Part shown: piece after piece, positions 35,535-45,413 of the stretch | How the letters are laid out: each line of letters starts with the position of its first letter | Position numbering within the stretch: position 1 is the first letter of the stretch | Assembly (NCBI GenBank): GCA_017886875.1 | Contig: JAGHIZ010000024.1 | Coordinates: 33,076-97,075 of the forward strand | Source of the DNA: Butyricicoccus sp. | GTDB lineage: Bacteria; Bacillota; Clostridia; Oscillospirales; Butyricicoccaceae | Direction of reading: 5' to 3' | Length of the DNA stretch: 64,000 bases | Notes under the pieces: model-generated | Told to the model about the DNA's origin: nothing | The model's database searches: none | Seen by the model: the letters and a program-made list of their open reading frames with translations, nothing else | Program-made: the position numbers and the translations under genes

Positions 35535-35565
35535 AAAAGAGCTGATAAGTTTTATCAGCTCTTTT
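35535..35565 (-). terminator. purB terminator
   Basis: 14-base stem AAAAGAGCTGATAA (35535-35548) / TTATCAGCTCTTTT (35552-35565), ten bases past the purB stop, followed on the minus strand by TTATGCG after the T run. Confidence 0.88.
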
Positions 35566-35574
35566 AGTATATAA

Positions 35575-37005
35575 TTACAGATTGATTTCAACCTCTACAT
35601 CTGAACCATCAAGATATTTTTCAATTCTAGGTTTAACTTCTAGCTTTAAGAAATCATCAACTTGTGCAGGACAACGACCAATATATGCAGATGGGTTTAA
35701 ATGAGACATAATTTCTTCCTTAGTCATTCCGAACATAGGGTCAGCCGCAATACGGTCTATAAGGTCATTGTCAAGACCTTCTTCCTTAATACGCTTACCC
35801 GCTGCCATAGAATGTTCACGAATACGTTCATGTAAATCCTGACGGTTGCCACCACGCTTAACAGCACCCATCATAATATTCTCAGTTGCCATAAATGGCA
35901 GTTCGTTCATAACTCTAGCTTCAATAACCTTTGGATATACAACAAGACCAGAAACAACATTTATCATAATATTTAAAATAGCATCAATAGCTAAAAATGC
36001 TTCTGGAACAGAAATACGCTTATTTGCAGAGTCATCAAGAGTTCTTTCAAACCACTGGGTAGCCGCTGTAAATGCAGGGTTTAAGCTATCGCAGATAACA
36101 TAACGAGCAAGTGCACAGATACGCTCAGAACGCATTGGATTACGCTTATAAGGCATAGCAGAAGAACCAATCTGATTTTTCTCAAAAGGCTCTTCAATTT
36201 CCTTTAGGTGCTGAAGCAAACGAAGGTCTGTTGCAAACTTAGAAGCGGACTGTGCAATGCAAGAAAGAGTTGCAAGAGCTTGTGCATCAATCTTACGGGA
36301 ATATGTTTGACCAGAAACAGGAACAACACCTGCAAATCCAAAATCATCAGCAATACGCTTTTCAAGCTCTTTAACCTTTTCGTCATCACCATCAAATAGT
36401 TCAACGAAAGAAGCCTGTGTACCTGTTGTACCCTTAGAGCCAAGCATACGCAGATTTTCAATGCGGTATTCAACTTCATCTAAATCCATTAAAAGCTCAT
36501 TCATCCAAAGTGTAGCACGTTTACCCACAGTTGTAAGCTGTGCAGGCTGGAAATGAGTAAAACCTAGTGTTGGCTGTGCTTTATGCTCATCAGCAAACTT
36601 ACCTAGCTTATCAAGTACAACAACCAGCTTTTTACGAACCAGTTTTAATCCCTCACGTAGCTGTATAATGTCTGTGTTATCACCCACATAAGCACTTGTT
36701 GCACCTAAATGAATAATACCAGCAGCCTTTGGAGCTACCTGACCATATGCATAAACATGGCTCATAACATCATGACGTACTTCTTTTTCACGTTTTTTAG
36801 CAACTTCATAATCAATATTATCACGATTTGCTTCAAGCTCATCAATCTGCTCTTGAGTGATTGGCAGACCTAGAGCCATTTCAGCCTTTGCAAGAGAAAT
36901 CCATAAACGACGCCATGTGGAAAACTTCATATCTGGAGAGAATACATAAAGCATTTCTGGTGAAGCATAACGTGCAGAAAATGGGCTTTCATAAATATTG
37001 TTCAT
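35575..37005 (-). CDS. purB: Adenylosuccinate lyase
   Basis: About 476 residues. Removes fumarate from adenylosuccinate and from SAICAR in purine synthesis. The fumarase-superfamily signature GSSAMPYKRNPMRSE is present, as are HLGATSAYVGDN and GFTHFQPAQ(LT)TTVGKRA, which carry the catalytic histidines. The start is placed at MNNIYESPFSARY (37005) because the upstream codon at 37038 has no ribosome site; AAGGAACGA lies before the ATG. Transcribed alone, between two terminators. Confidence 0.96.
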   Translation of the reverse strand: MNNIYESPFSARYASPEMLYVFSPDMKFSTWRRLWISLAKAEMALGLPITQEQIDELEANRDNIDYEVAKKREKEVRHDVMSHVYAYGQVAPKAAGIIHLGATSAYVGDNTDIIQLREGLKLVRKKLVVVLDKLGKFADEHKAQPTLGFTHFQPAQLTTVGKRATLWMNELLMDLDEVEYRIENLRMLGSKGTTGTQASFVELFDGDDEKVKELEKRIADDFGFAGVVPVSGQTYSRKIDAQALATLSCIAQSASKFATDLRLLQHLKEIEEPFEKNQIGSSAMPYKRNPMRSERICALARYVICDSLNPAFTAATQWFERTLDDSANKRISVPEAFLAIDAILNIMINVVSGLVVYPKVIEARVMNELPFMATENIMMGAVKRGGNRQDLHERIREHSMAAGKRIKEEGLDNDLIDRIAADPMFGMTKEEIMSHLNPSAYIGRCPAQVDDFLKLEVKPRIEKYLDGSDVEVEINL

Positions 37006-37138
37006 TTTTGTTCGTTCCTTTCCTATGCTATTAAACACAGCTAATAAATCGTTGTTTTAGCTTTTTTCTTTTTTGGTTAAAAAATCAAAAATAGTTATAA
37101 GTTTTTGCCATTTGCCCAAAAAAGCACGATAAAAAGCA

Positions 37139-37165
37139 AAAGAACGGACAGAATTGTCCGTTCTT
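37139..37165 (-). terminator. Terminator of the aspartate aminotransferase gene
   Basis: Stem AAGAACGGACA / TGTCCGTTCTT with a four-base loop, about 45 bases past the gene stop; on the minus strand it is followed by TTGCTTTTTATC. The rest of the 37006-37208 gap is AT-rich with no recognisable riboswitch. Confidence 0.75.
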
Positions 37166-37208
37166 AGTTTACCACTTATATGTGAATTTTTCAAGAAAAA
37201 CCGCAGAT

Positions 37209-38414
37209 TTAAGCGTTTTTTATAAACTGCTCCAAACGGTCTAGTCCCTTATCAATATCAGACATAGATGTTGCATAACTCCAGCGGATAAATCCAGGGG
37301 CTGCAAATGACTCACAAGGCACAGTTGCGACCTTGCCTTTTTCTAAAAACAGTCTTGCAAAATCGCCATCATTGTTTATAACTTCACCGTACATAGTTTT
37401 TCCAATGAAGTTTTTCATATTCATCATAACATAGAAAGCACCTTGAGGTTTAATACAAGAAATACCTTCAATTTTATTCATACGCTCAACAAGATGGTCA
37501 CGACGAGCTTCAAATGCCTTACGCATTTCCTCGATATCCTCTTGAGGGCCTTTTAAAGCCTCAATAGCTGCAACCTGTGAAATGGTAGATGGTGCAGAAG
37601 TTGAATGGCTTAAATAGTTGCTCATAGCCTTAGCGATAAAAGGTTCTGCACAAGCATAACCAATTCTCCAACCAGTCATAGCATAAGACTTAGAAACACC
37701 GTTTATAACAATACATCTGCGTTTAATTTCCTCGCCCAGTGCTGCAATAGATGTATATTCAATTCCATCATAAACAAGGTTAGCATAGATATCATCAGCA
37801 ATAACATAAATATTGTGACGCACACAAACCTCAGCGATTGCTTCAAGCTCCTCACGAGAATAGACCATACCAGTAGGATTAGATGGTGAGTTTAGCATAA
37901 ACACTTTGGTTTTATCTGTGATAGCCTTTTCAAGCTGCTCTGCTGTAATTTTAAAGTGTTGTTCTTCACCAGCTGCAACAATAACAGGAACTGCACTAGC
38001 CTGCTTTACCATTTCGCTATAAGATAGCCAATATGGAGCAGCAATTACAACTTCGTCGCCTGGGTCACATAGAACCATTAGTGCAATATAGATAGCATGT
38101 TTTGCACCAGAAGCAACAACAACAGATTGTGGCTCATATTTTAAACCGAAATCCTGTTCCAGTCGGTAGCAAGCAGCTTTTCTAAGCTCCATCATACCAG
38201 CCGCAGGAGTATATTTAGTTTTATTTCCTTCAATAGCAGAAATACCTGCTTGTTTGATATGCTCAGGTGTAGGGAAATCTGGCTCACCAGCACCGAAACC
38301 AACAACATCTTCTCCGGCTGCCTTCATATCCTTAAACATACTGTCAATAACTAATGTTGTAGACGCTTGCACCTGTGCTGCGACCTTTGAAATTGGTTTT
38401 AATTCATTTGACAC
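37209..38414 (-). CDS. aspC: Pyridoxal-phosphate aminotransferase, aspartate aminotransferase type
   Basis: 401 residues, fold-type I class I aminotransferase. Visible: GFGAGEPDFPTPEHI near the N-terminus, SGAKHAIY for cofactor phosphate binding, NSPSNPTGMVY, the Schiff-base lysine in GVSKSYAMTGWRIGY, and the C-terminal FIRWSYATS with the substrate-carboxylate arginine. Likely moves the amino group between aspartate and 2-oxoglutarate; related substrates cannot be excluded. Gene symbol assigned by family. Confidence 0.88.
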   Translation of the reverse strand: MSNELKPISKVAAQVQASTTLVIDSMFKDMKAAGEDVVGFGAGEPDFPTPEHIKQAGISAIEGNKTKYTPAAGMMELRKAACYRLEQDFGLKYEPQSVVVASGAKHAIYIALMVLCDPGDEVVIAAPYWLSYSEMVKQASAVPVIVAAGEEQHFKITAEQLEKAITDKTKVFMLNSPSNPTGMVYSREELEAIAEVCVRHNIYVIADDIYANLVYDGIEYTSIAALGEEIKRRCIVINGVSKSYAMTGWRIGYACAEPFIAKAMSNYLSHSTSAPSTISQVAAIEALKGPQEDIEEMRKAFEARRDHLVERMNKIEGISCIKPQGAFYVMMNMKNFIGKTMYGEVINNDGDFARLFLEKGKVATVPCESFAAPGFIRWSYATSMSDIDKGLDRLEQFIKNA

Positions 38415-38446
38415 AATTAACGACTCCCCTCATATATTACAAATTG

Positions 38447-38475
38447 ATTATACACTGAATAAATGCATTTTGCAA
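38447..38475 (-). promoter_or_regulatory. Promoter of the aspartate aminotransferase gene
   Basis: Minus-strand TTGCAA (38475-38470), 17 bases, TATAAT (38452-38447), followed by a GAGGGGAG ribosome site before the start at 38414. Confidence 0.78.
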
Positions 38476-38529
38476 GTATAGAGATTAAAAATTGCAAAAA
38501 TCAATTTTTTAGTTTTATTGTATAGTCAA

Positions 38530-39183
38530 TCAATATTTATCATCAGTCAGTATTATCAGTGCTTTTCCCGATAAAATTTCTATTAAAATATCATCATTTA
38601 CAGGTTCATTTGATACAGAAATGATTTTTTTTCGTGTTAAACTCGCATTTTCAAGCGGATATTTTAAACCTTTCATTGTAACGCCTTCAAGTTTTTCATC
38701 AAGTGGAATAAGTGAGATGTATTTTTTTAACTCATTCCTTGCAAACTTCATTTGTCCGCCAGCGTGAAACATAACTATATTTTGTTCATCTATTACTAAA
38801 AGATTTGCCCCAAGCTCATAGACCTGTTCACATAAAAGCAAATTAGATAACATATGGTCTATTCTTCCGCCTGTTGCACACACTAAAATTAGCTCTCTAC
38901 AGCCTCGCTCTATGGCAAGAACTGCTGCGTGCTGCGTATCTGTATCATCTTTTTCTGGTGTTAGCTTTATAACTTCATCACATGGTATAGTGTTTTTACT
39001 TGAGTCAAAATCTGCAACTATAACATCAGGTTTTATATTTAGTTTCTCAGCATATTTTGCCCCACCATCTGCACATATAACCACTATATCAGGATACTTT
39101 TTTAAAATATCTCTTACATAATCTAAGTTCTCACATGGTGCAGCGGAAATTATTAACGCCCTACGTCCTTGCCAAGCTCCCAT
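38530..39183 (-). CDS. thiN: Thiamine pyrophosphokinase
   Basis: 217 residues. Makes thiamine diphosphate from thiamine and ATP. Motifs: CADGGAKYAEKLNIKPDVIVADFDSS near 36-61, EKDDTDTQHA, and CATGGRIDHMLSNL. The start overlaps the end of rsgA by 31 bases. Last gene of the long prkC/rsgA cluster. In many Firmicutes rpe lies between rsgA and thiN; it is absent here. Confidence 0.93.
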   Translation of the reverse strand: MGAWQGRRALIISAAPCENLDYVRDILKKYPDIVVICADGGAKYAEKLNIKPDVIVADFDSSKNTIPCDEVIKLTPEKDDTDTQHAAVLAIERGCRELILVCATGGRIDHMLSNLLLCEQVYELGANLLVIDEQNIVMFHAGGQMKFARNELKKYISLIPLDEKLEGVTMKGLKYPLENASLTRKKIISVSNEPVNDDILIEILSGKALIILTDDKY

Positions 39184-40049
39184 TTTTTCAAATCCTTTAC
39201 ACTTTCATATAGCTTTTTATAACTTTCATGTCTGCTTTGTGAGATTTCGCCATTTTCAACCGCTTGTAAAATTGCACAGCCTTTTTCCTTTACATGAGCA
39301 CAACCTGTAAATTTACACTCACCTATATATGGTTCAAATTCTCTAAAAGCATATTGTAAATCTTCTCTTAGAACTAAATCCATCTGCTCAGTATCAAAAG
39401 ATGAAAAACCTGGGGTATCGGCAATATATCCGCCTTCAAATGGCACAAGCTCTATATGTCTTGTTGTGTGTTTACCCCTACCAATTCTATCAGAAATATT
39501 GCCAACCTGTGCAGAAAAATCTGGTATAAGTCTATTTAAAAGACTAGATTTACCAACGCCAGAATTGCCAGCAAATGCTGAAATTTTGCCTTTCAGCTTG
39601 TCCTTTAATTCGCTTACGCCTTCACCTGTGTTTGCACTCACTTTTAAAACATCTATGCCTGCCTGTTTATAAATTTCAAACAGTTCATCTCCAGCATTTA
39701 TATCAATTTTATTTATCACAACCATAGGCGAAATGTTTTTATTTTCTGCAATAGCAATAACCTTATCAATCAAAAAAGTATCTGTTACAGGTGGTGCAGC
39801 ACTTACAACTGCAATAAGTAAATCAATATTAGAAAGTGCGGGACGGATAAGCTGATTTATTCGTTTTTCTATTTCAAGCAAATAACCAGTTCCATCATTT
39901 TGCACCGCAACAGTTACTCTATCACCAATAATAGGCTTTCCAACGGTTTTTCTAAATTTTCCACGAGCTTTACACTCTATAACACCATCGGCGGTGTCTA
40001 CATAGTAGAAACCGCCGATGCCTTTTATTATTGTTCCAGTGATATCCAA
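39153..40049 (-). CDS. rsgA: Ribosome small subunit-dependent GTPase RsgA
   Basis: 298 residues. Circularly permuted GTPase that checks late 30S maturation. N-terminal OB fold (GGFYYVDTADGVIECKARG), G4 NKID, G1 GNSGVGKSSLLNRL, G3 DTPGF, and a C-terminal zinc site with Cys residues in CKFTGCAHVKEKGC. Length is normal. Sits 14 bases after the prkC stop. Confidence 0.96.
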   Translation of the reverse strand: MDITGTIIKGIGGFYYVDTADGVIECKARGKFRKTVGKPIIGDRVTVAVQNDGTGYLLEIEKRINQLIRPALSNIDLLIAVVSAAPPVTDTFLIDKVIAIAENKNISPMVVINKIDINAGDELFEIYKQAGIDVLKVSANTGEGVSELKDKLKGKISAFAGNSGVGKSSLLNRLIPDFSAQVGNISDRIGRGKHTTRHIELVPFEGGYIADTPGFSSFDTEQMDLVLREDLQYAFREFEPYIGECKFTGCAHVKEKGCAILQAVENGEISQSRHESYKKLYESVKDLKKWELGKDVGR

Positions 40050-40063
40050 AACAATTCTCCCTT

Positions 40064-42262
40064 TTAATTAAATGTGTATGTGCTTGACCTCTTTTCACCA
40101 TCGACATAAACATCAAGCATTTGTTCACCAATAGGGCCAGTTACCTCTATTGTTTGTGTGCCGCCAGCTGGTGAAAATGTTTGTTCAGCAAGTTTTTGAT
40201 TGCCTAAATAAATAACAACATGACAGGATTCAGAATCTGGAAGTGCAACTGATACTTTAGCTGTACCTGTTTGAGGTGTAGTTTCATTATTATCACCTGT
40301 TTCACCTTGTTCTGGAGTTTGTGGTGTCTCCTCTTCCTTCTTGCCGGTGCTGATATATAAATCAACCTTAGAACCCTTTTCAACCTCGGTATTTTCTGAA
40401 ACAGATTGTTTAAATACCTCTCCAACTGGACTGTCATTTTCCTCATTATAAGTTTGACCAACAGTCAAACCATAAGAAGTTAAAAGAGCTTTAGCATCAT
40501 CAAGGGTCATGCCTGTTACTTTTGGAACTTTTACAGTCTCAATCTTTTTACCTGTACTTACATAAATAGTAATTTCATCGTCCGCAGTAACCTCTGTACC
40601 CTTTGTTGGACTTGTTCGGATTACATAACCCTTTTCGACTGTATCGCTTGATTCTTCCACAACTTTATAAGCATTTTCAAGACCATTTTGTCTCAATAAA
40701 CGCTCAACTTCTTCAAGCTCCATATTAGAAAAATCAATCAGTTTGTAACCTTCTTCTTGTTCTTCTTCATCTTCTTTAGAACCACATACGGTTAATGTAA
40801 TAGTTGTACCTTTTTCAACCTGTTTGTTAGCTGTTGGGTCTTGTCTTATAACCTCACCTTCTTCATATGAAGAATTATATTCACGTTTAGAGGCTTCAAC
40901 TATTTTAAAATCAACATACTCAGTGTTTTGTTTTGAAAGAATAGAGTCTATATCCTGACCGATAAAGTATGGAACGGTTACAAAATCTTTTTTATCTTCT
41001 TCATTACCGCCCATTAGCATCATACCGCCTACAACAAGAGCAACAACCGCCACTATAGCGACTATAGCACCAAATACAAGTCCAGCAGAATTATTTTTCT
41101 TTTTACGTTTGTTATGATTAGAATTATTTGAGCTATGATGATTTTGCTGACGCCTCGGGGCATATTCCTGTCTTTGTTGCTGAGCAGATGGTCTTTGTTG
41201 TTGCCTTTGCTGCTGCTGATAGCCCTGCTGCTGTTGTTGTCTTGGTTGCTGCTGATAGCCTTGCTGTCTTTGTGGTTGTTGATATGCCGCCTGTTGTTGG
41301 TATGCTTGTTGTTGATATGCTTGCTGCTGCATTGGCTGATGATATGCATTATTTGTATCACCTATGGTTCTTGTTTCATCAAATAATGCTGCATCACCTC
41401 TGCTATCATGTGCCGCATATCCAAAAACAGTATGTGGATTTTGCTTTATACGCTCTAAATCCTGATAAAGCTCTTGAGCTGAAGAATATCTTCTTGTAAC
41501 ATTAGGGCACATAGCATGCATAACAATATCGTCCATACCACGAGGCACACCAGGCATAACTTTACTTGGCATTTCTGGAACAGAGTTTATATGCTGCATA
41601 ACAATGGCAACTGCACTATCACCTTCAAATGGCAGTTTACCAGTTAACATTTCATACATAACCACACCAAGAGAATAAAGGTCAGCTCTTGCATCAATAG
41701 ATGAACCCTTTGCCTGTTCTGGTGCAATATAATGAACTGAACCAATAGCCTCTTGCACAACTCTGGTTTCTTGATTGCTTTCAAGTCTAGCAATACCAAA
41801 ATCAGTTACTTTAACAGTGCCATCACGAAGCAACATTATATTATGCGGTTTAATATCTTGATGTATAATTCCTCTGCTATGGGCATGGCTTAAACCTTTG
41901 GCGATTTGCTGAGCAAAAAACACTGTTTCTTGCCAAGAAAGATGACCTTTCTTCTGTAAATATTCCTTTAAAGAAATACCGTCTATAAGCTCCATAACAA
42001 TATAATCTTGTGTATCTGTTCTTGCAACATCATATACTGCTACAATATTATTATGTGAAAGCTTTGCAACCGCTTGCGACTCATTGTAAAATCTGCGACG
42101 AAATTCTTCATCTTGAAGAAATTCTTCCTTGAGCATTTTAATCGCAACATAACGATTAAGCACCCTACATCTTGCTTTATACACGACTGCCATGCCACCA
42201 ACGCCTAATATGTCTAAAACTTCATATCGACCGCCTAGCAAGGTTCCAATGTATTTATCCAT
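40064..42262 (-). CDS. prkC: PASTA-domain Ser/Thr protein kinase (PrkC/Stk1 type)
   Basis: 732 residues. Kinase domain (about 1-275) with Lys42, catalytic loop HQDIKPHN (134-141) and DFG (154-156); an unusual Gln-rich linker (about 310-375, YQQQ/QQR repeats); one membrane helix (about 395-415); three PASTA domains (about 420-625) that bind muropeptides; and a short beta-sandwich-like C-terminal domain. Phosphorylates envelope and growth regulators in response to the cell wall. The loop reads HQD, not the usual HRD, so it is a non-RD kinase, though Asp136 is retained. Upstream prpC encodes its phosphatase. Confidence 0.95.
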   Translation of the reverse strand: MDKYIGTLLGGRYEVLDILGVGGMAVVYKARCRVLNRYVAIKMLKEEFLQDEEFRRRFYNESQAVAKLSHNNIVAVYDVARTDTQDYIVMELIDGISLKEYLQKKGHLSWQETVFFAQQIAKGLSHAHSRGIIHQDIKPHNIMLLRDGTVKVTDFGIARLESNQETRVVQEAIGSVHYIAPEQAKGSSIDARADLYSLGVVMYEMLTGKLPFEGDSAVAIVMQHINSVPEMPSKVMPGVPRGMDDIVMHAMCPNVTRRYSSAQELYQDLERIKQNPHTVFGYAAHDSRGDAALFDETRTIGDTNNAYHQPMQQQAYQQQAYQQQAAYQQPQRQQGYQQQPRQQQQQGYQQQQRQQQRPSAQQQRQEYAPRRQQNHHSSNNSNHNKRKKKNNSAGLVFGAIVAIVAVVALVVGGMMLMGGNEEDKKDFVTVPYFIGQDIDSILSKQNTEYVDFKIVEASKREYNSSYEEGEVIRQDPTANKQVEKGTTITLTVCGSKEDEEEQEEGYKLIDFSNMELEEVERLLRQNGLENAYKVVEESSDTVEKGYVIRTSPTKGTEVTADDEITIYVSTGKKIETVKVPKVTGMTLDDAKALLTSYGLTVGQTYNEENDSPVGEVFKQSVSENTEVEKGSKVDLYISTGKKEEETPQTPEQGETGDNNETTPQTGTAKVSVALPDSESCHVVIYLGNQKLAEQTFSPAGGTQTIEVTGPIGEQMLDVYVDGEKRSSTYTFN

Positions 42263-42268
42263 ATGATT

Positions 42269-43024
42269 TTAATCTCCTAATTTAAGGTCTGCACAGCTAT
42301 AAATTGCTGCAGTAATGTTGTCTAAACCTCCGTTATCACAGGCACGCATAATGAGCGTATTGACCGCCTGTTCAAGCGACTTTGCTTCACGTATTATATT
42401 TGCTATTTCATGGTCTTCAACCATACCAGTTAGACCATCAGAGCATAAAAGTAAAACATCATCTTTTTCCATTGTGTAATGAAACAAGTCGCTATCAACA
42501 AATGTATCAACACCAATCGCACGAGTTATCAAATTTTTATGAGGATGATTTCGTGCCTCTTCTTGTGTTAATTTACCTTTTCTAACCATTTCTTGAACAA
42601 ATGAATGGTCTTCTGTAATCTGTTTGATATCATCTTTTGTAATTACATATGCACGACTGTCACCTATATTTATAAGTGTGACTTTTTCACCCTGAGCAAT
42701 AGCTCCAACAAGTGTTGTACCCATACCACGACATTCAGGTTGTTTTAAAGAAATTTCATAAACCGCCCTATTTGCATTTTGTGCACTTATTCTTAGCATA
42801 TCTTCGGTTTGGGTTTCGTCCATTTCATTTTCAAATTGGTCTTGCACATTGCTGGAGAAGATTTCAAGTGCTACATGACTTGCAACATTGCCCGCATTTG
42901 CACCACCCATGCCATCACATACAACCAAAAGTACAGTTTTCTGGTCGTCAAATATCTCGATAACATAGCCATCTTGATTATTTGTTCTTATCATACCTTG
43001 ATGGGTATCTCCATAGGTTATCAT
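42269..43024 (-). CDS. prpC: PP2C-family protein phosphatase
   Basis: 251 residues. Metal-dependent phosphatase that reverses PrkC phosphorylation. Motifs DTHQGMIRTNNQDGY near 6-20, VCDGMGG near 36-42, GDSRAYV, and LLCSDGLTGMV with LDNIT near the end. It overlaps the rlmN gene start region by four bases and lies six bases before prkC, the standard order. Confidence 0.96.
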   Translation of the reverse strand: MITYGDTHQGMIRTNNQDGYVIEIFDDQKTVLLVVCDGMGGANAGNVASHVALEIFSSNVQDQFENEMDETQTEDMLRISAQNANRAVYEISLKQPECRGMGTTLVGAIAQGEKVTLINIGDSRAYVITKDDIKQITEDHSFVQEMVRKGKLTQEEARNHPHKNLITRAIGVDTFVDSDLFHYTMEKDDVLLLCSDGLTGMVEDHEIANIIREAKSLEQAVNTLIMRACDNGGLDNITAAIYSCADLKLGD

Positions 43025-44076
43025 TTTGACTCACCTTCTTCTATGGTTCTACGGCGTAACTGACCACAAGCCGCATCTATATCTGGACCTAGTCTACGAC
43101 GAACAGTGGCTGTTATACCATTTTGTGTTAGTATCTGTTGAAATTTACGCACAGCCTCTTTTGTAGATGGTTGCACATCACTTTCTTTAACAGGATTGAG
43201 CGGAATTAAATTTACATGGCATGGTCTGCCATGAAGTAGCTTTGCAAGCTGTTTTGCTTGCCATGGACGGTCGCTTATATTTCTTGACATAGCATATTCA
43301 TAAGAAATTCTACGTCCAGTGGTATCAAAATAGTACCTGCAAGCTTTCATAAGTCGCTCAACAGGGAAACTACGGGTAACAGGCATAATTTTCTCTCTGC
43401 TTTCATTATCTGGAGCATGTAAGGAAATTGATAAAGTTATCTGCAATTTCTCCTGTGCTAACTTCTCTATTTTATCAGCTAAACCGCTAGTTGACAAGGA
43501 TATATGACGTTGACCTATACAAATACCGTCAGAGCTGGATACTAAATGCAAAAATTTTAGTACATTATCATAATTATCAAGTGGTTCACCAGTGCCCATT
43601 AGTACAATATTACTTATTTTCAAATCTGAGTCTTTTTGAGCAAATAAAACTTGGTCTAAAATTTCACCTGCTGATAAATTTCTTTTTAAGCCAAACAAAC
43701 CAGATGCACAAAATTTACACCCCATTCGACAACCAACCTGAGTGGACACACAAATTGTGTTTCCATGCTCATAACGCATAAGCACACTTTCCACACAATC
43801 GCCGCCTTGCATACGCCATAAGTATTTAATTGTGCCGTCAAGCTTTGAAACTTGTTTACGCTCAATATGAGGAACAGTTAATATAAATTTTTCCTCTAAT
43901 CTTTGACGTAAAGCCTTTGATTGGTCGCTCATTTCTTCAAATGAGCTTACTGGCAAATGCAACCATTTAAAAATTTGTTTAGCACGAAAAGGCTTTTCAC
44001 CCATATCAGTTAAAGCCTGTTTAAGTTCATCTATATTAAGTGTTTTTATTTCAGTTTTATTTGCCTCTAGCGTCAT
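43021..44076 (-). CDS. rlmN: Dual-specificity 23S rRNA/tRNA methyltransferase RlmN
   Basis: 351 residues. Radical SAM enzyme that methylates C2 of A2503 in 23S rRNA and of A37 in some tRNAs. Cluster cysteines 116, 120 and 123 (GCRMGCKFCASG), the GTGEPLDNYDNV motif, and a C-terminal Cys in AACGQLRRR are all present. Overlaps prpC downstream and rsmB upstream by four bases each, so translation is coupled. Confidence 0.96.
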   Translation of the reverse strand: MTLEANKTEIKTLNIDELKQALTDMGEKPFRAKQIFKWLHLPVSSFEEMSDQSKALRQRLEEKFILTVPHIERKQVSKLDGTIKYLWRMQGGDCVESVLMRYEHGNTICVSTQVGCRMGCKFCASGLFGLKRNLSAGEILDQVLFAQKDSDLKISNIVLMGTGEPLDNYDNVLKFLHLVSSSDGICIGQRHISLSTSGLADKIEKLAQEKLQITLSISLHAPDNESREKIMPVTRSFPVERLMKACRYYFDTTGRRISYEYAMSRNISDRPWQAKQLAKLLHGRPCHVNLIPLNPVKESDVQPSTKEAVRKFQQILTQNGITATVRRRLGPDIDAACGQLRRRTIEEGESK

Positions 44077-45413
44077 GATTTTCTCCTTAATTTTGCAATA
44101 AAAAATCCATCTGTCTTATGTAAATGAGGTAAAAGTGTTATCATGCCATCGGTTTGACCACATACAGGGTGATTAAATGGCTCTAAAACAAAGTTATTAT
44201 TTTCTTTTAAAAATGCATTTACAACATCTTGATTTTCTCTTTGTAAAATAGTGCAAGTAGAATAAACTATTGTGCCACCTATTTTAACATAATTTGCACA
44301 ATTTCTAAGTATATTCGCTTGAATTTGAGGAAGTGAAGCCAATTCTTCATCTGTTTTAAAGCGAATTTCTGGTTTTTTTCTAATAATTCCAAGCCCAGAA
44401 CATGGAACATCACACATAACTACATCAGCCCATTTTTCAAACTCTGGCTGATATTGTTCAGAGTTTGCAAGACGTGTTTTTATACAGGTAAAACCTAAAC
44501 GCTTTGCACCCTCCTCTATTTTTTTGAGCTTATGCTCATAAATATCGCAGCTTATAAGCTGACCTTTATTTTGCATTTTTTCAGCAATATAAAATGTTTT
44601 GCCCCCTGGAGCAGCACAACAATCTATAATTTTCATATCTGGCTTTGGCTCTAAGACCTCAACCGCTGCTGCACTTGCTGCATCTTGAACGGTTATTTTT
44701 CCCTCTATAAACAATCTATTTTGTGTTATATCACCGCCGCTACAAAGCAAAATATTATTCATTGTAGGGTGATATTCGGCTGTAAACCCGTCCTCTATAA
44801 GTGAATTATAAACCTGTTCTTTTGTTATCTTTTGGCTGTTTATACGTACAGAAATCGGTGCAATTTCATTGTTTGCCTGTGCGATTTTCTGACTTTCCTT
44901 TTGACCATATTGGCTGCTAAGTTTTCGCATTAACCACTCTGGGTGAGTGTATTTAAGTGCATAATAACTTTCTTTGTCTGGACAATCTGGGTGAGGAAGT
45001 TTATTATTTTCTTTATCTCTTGCAATAGAACGTAAAACTCCATTTGCAAAACCCGCTGCTCTTTCATCAGCCTTGCCATATTTGCGAATTAGCTTTATAG
45101 TTTCGCTTGTTGCTGCATGAGCTGGTATTCTATCAAGCATTGTAAGCTGATATACACCCATTCTCATAAGCTCTAAAACCCTTGGTTTAATTTTAGCAAG
45201 CCTGATTTTAGAATATTTTCTAATATAAAAATCGCACATAGAGCGATTTTGCAATGTACCATAGGCAAGCCTTGCAGCAAGTGCTGCATCACGACCTGAC
45301 AGCCCAGAAAGCTGCAAGTAGTGATGCAATGCACCCTCAGACCAAGCACCATTTTCTAACATATCAAAAAGTGTAAATGCTGCAACTTCTCTTGCATTTG
45401 TAGGTTTAGTCAT
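44073..45413 (-). CDS. rsmB: 16S rRNA (cytosine-967 C5)-methyltransferase RsmB
   Basis: About 446 residues. N-terminal NusB-like domain (about 1-140) and a C-terminal SAM methyltransferase with CCAAPGGKT, CDIYEHK, DVPCSGLGIIRKKPEI (catalytic Cys) and the second cysteine in YSTCTI. The start is set at the ATG at 45413; a TTG at 45434 also reads in frame but has its ribosome site overlapping it. Overlaps the peptidase gene upstream. Confidence 0.95.
   Translation of the reverse strand: MTKPTNAREVAAFTLFDMLENGAWSEGALHHYLQLSGLSGRDAALAARLAYGTLQNRSMCDFYIRKYSKIRLAKIKPRVLELMRMGVYQLTMLDRIPAHAATSETIKLIRKYGKADERAAGFANGVLRSIARDKENNKLPHPDCPDKESYYALKYTHPEWLMRKLSSQYGQKESQKIAQANNEIAPISVRINSQKITKEQVYNSLIEDGFTAEYHPTMNNILLCSGGDITQNRLFIEGKITVQDAASAAAVEVLEPKPDMKIIDCCAAPGGKTFYIAEKMQNKGQLISCDIYEHKLKKIEEGAKRLGFTCIKTRLANSEQYQPEFEKWADVVMCDVPCSGLGIIRKKPEIRFKTDEELASLPQIQANILRNCANYVKIGGTIVYSTCTILQRENQDVVNAFLKENNNFVLEPFNHPVCGQTDGMITLLPHLHKTDGFFIAKLRRKS

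Noticed and set aside
37006..37208. Purine-riboswitch possibility upstream of purB
   Set aside because: No conserved three-way-junction elements were seen; the gap has only A/T tracts and the terminator of the preceding gene.
38530..40049. Expected rpe gene between rsgA and thiN
   Set aside because: The two genes overlap directly; there is no room or remnant of rpe.
41062..41386. Repetitive CTG/TTG-rich DNA with long open frames on both strands
   Set aside because: It is the Gln-rich linker of the PrkC-like kinase; the other frames have no ribosome sites or family resemblance and are not CRISPR-like repeats.
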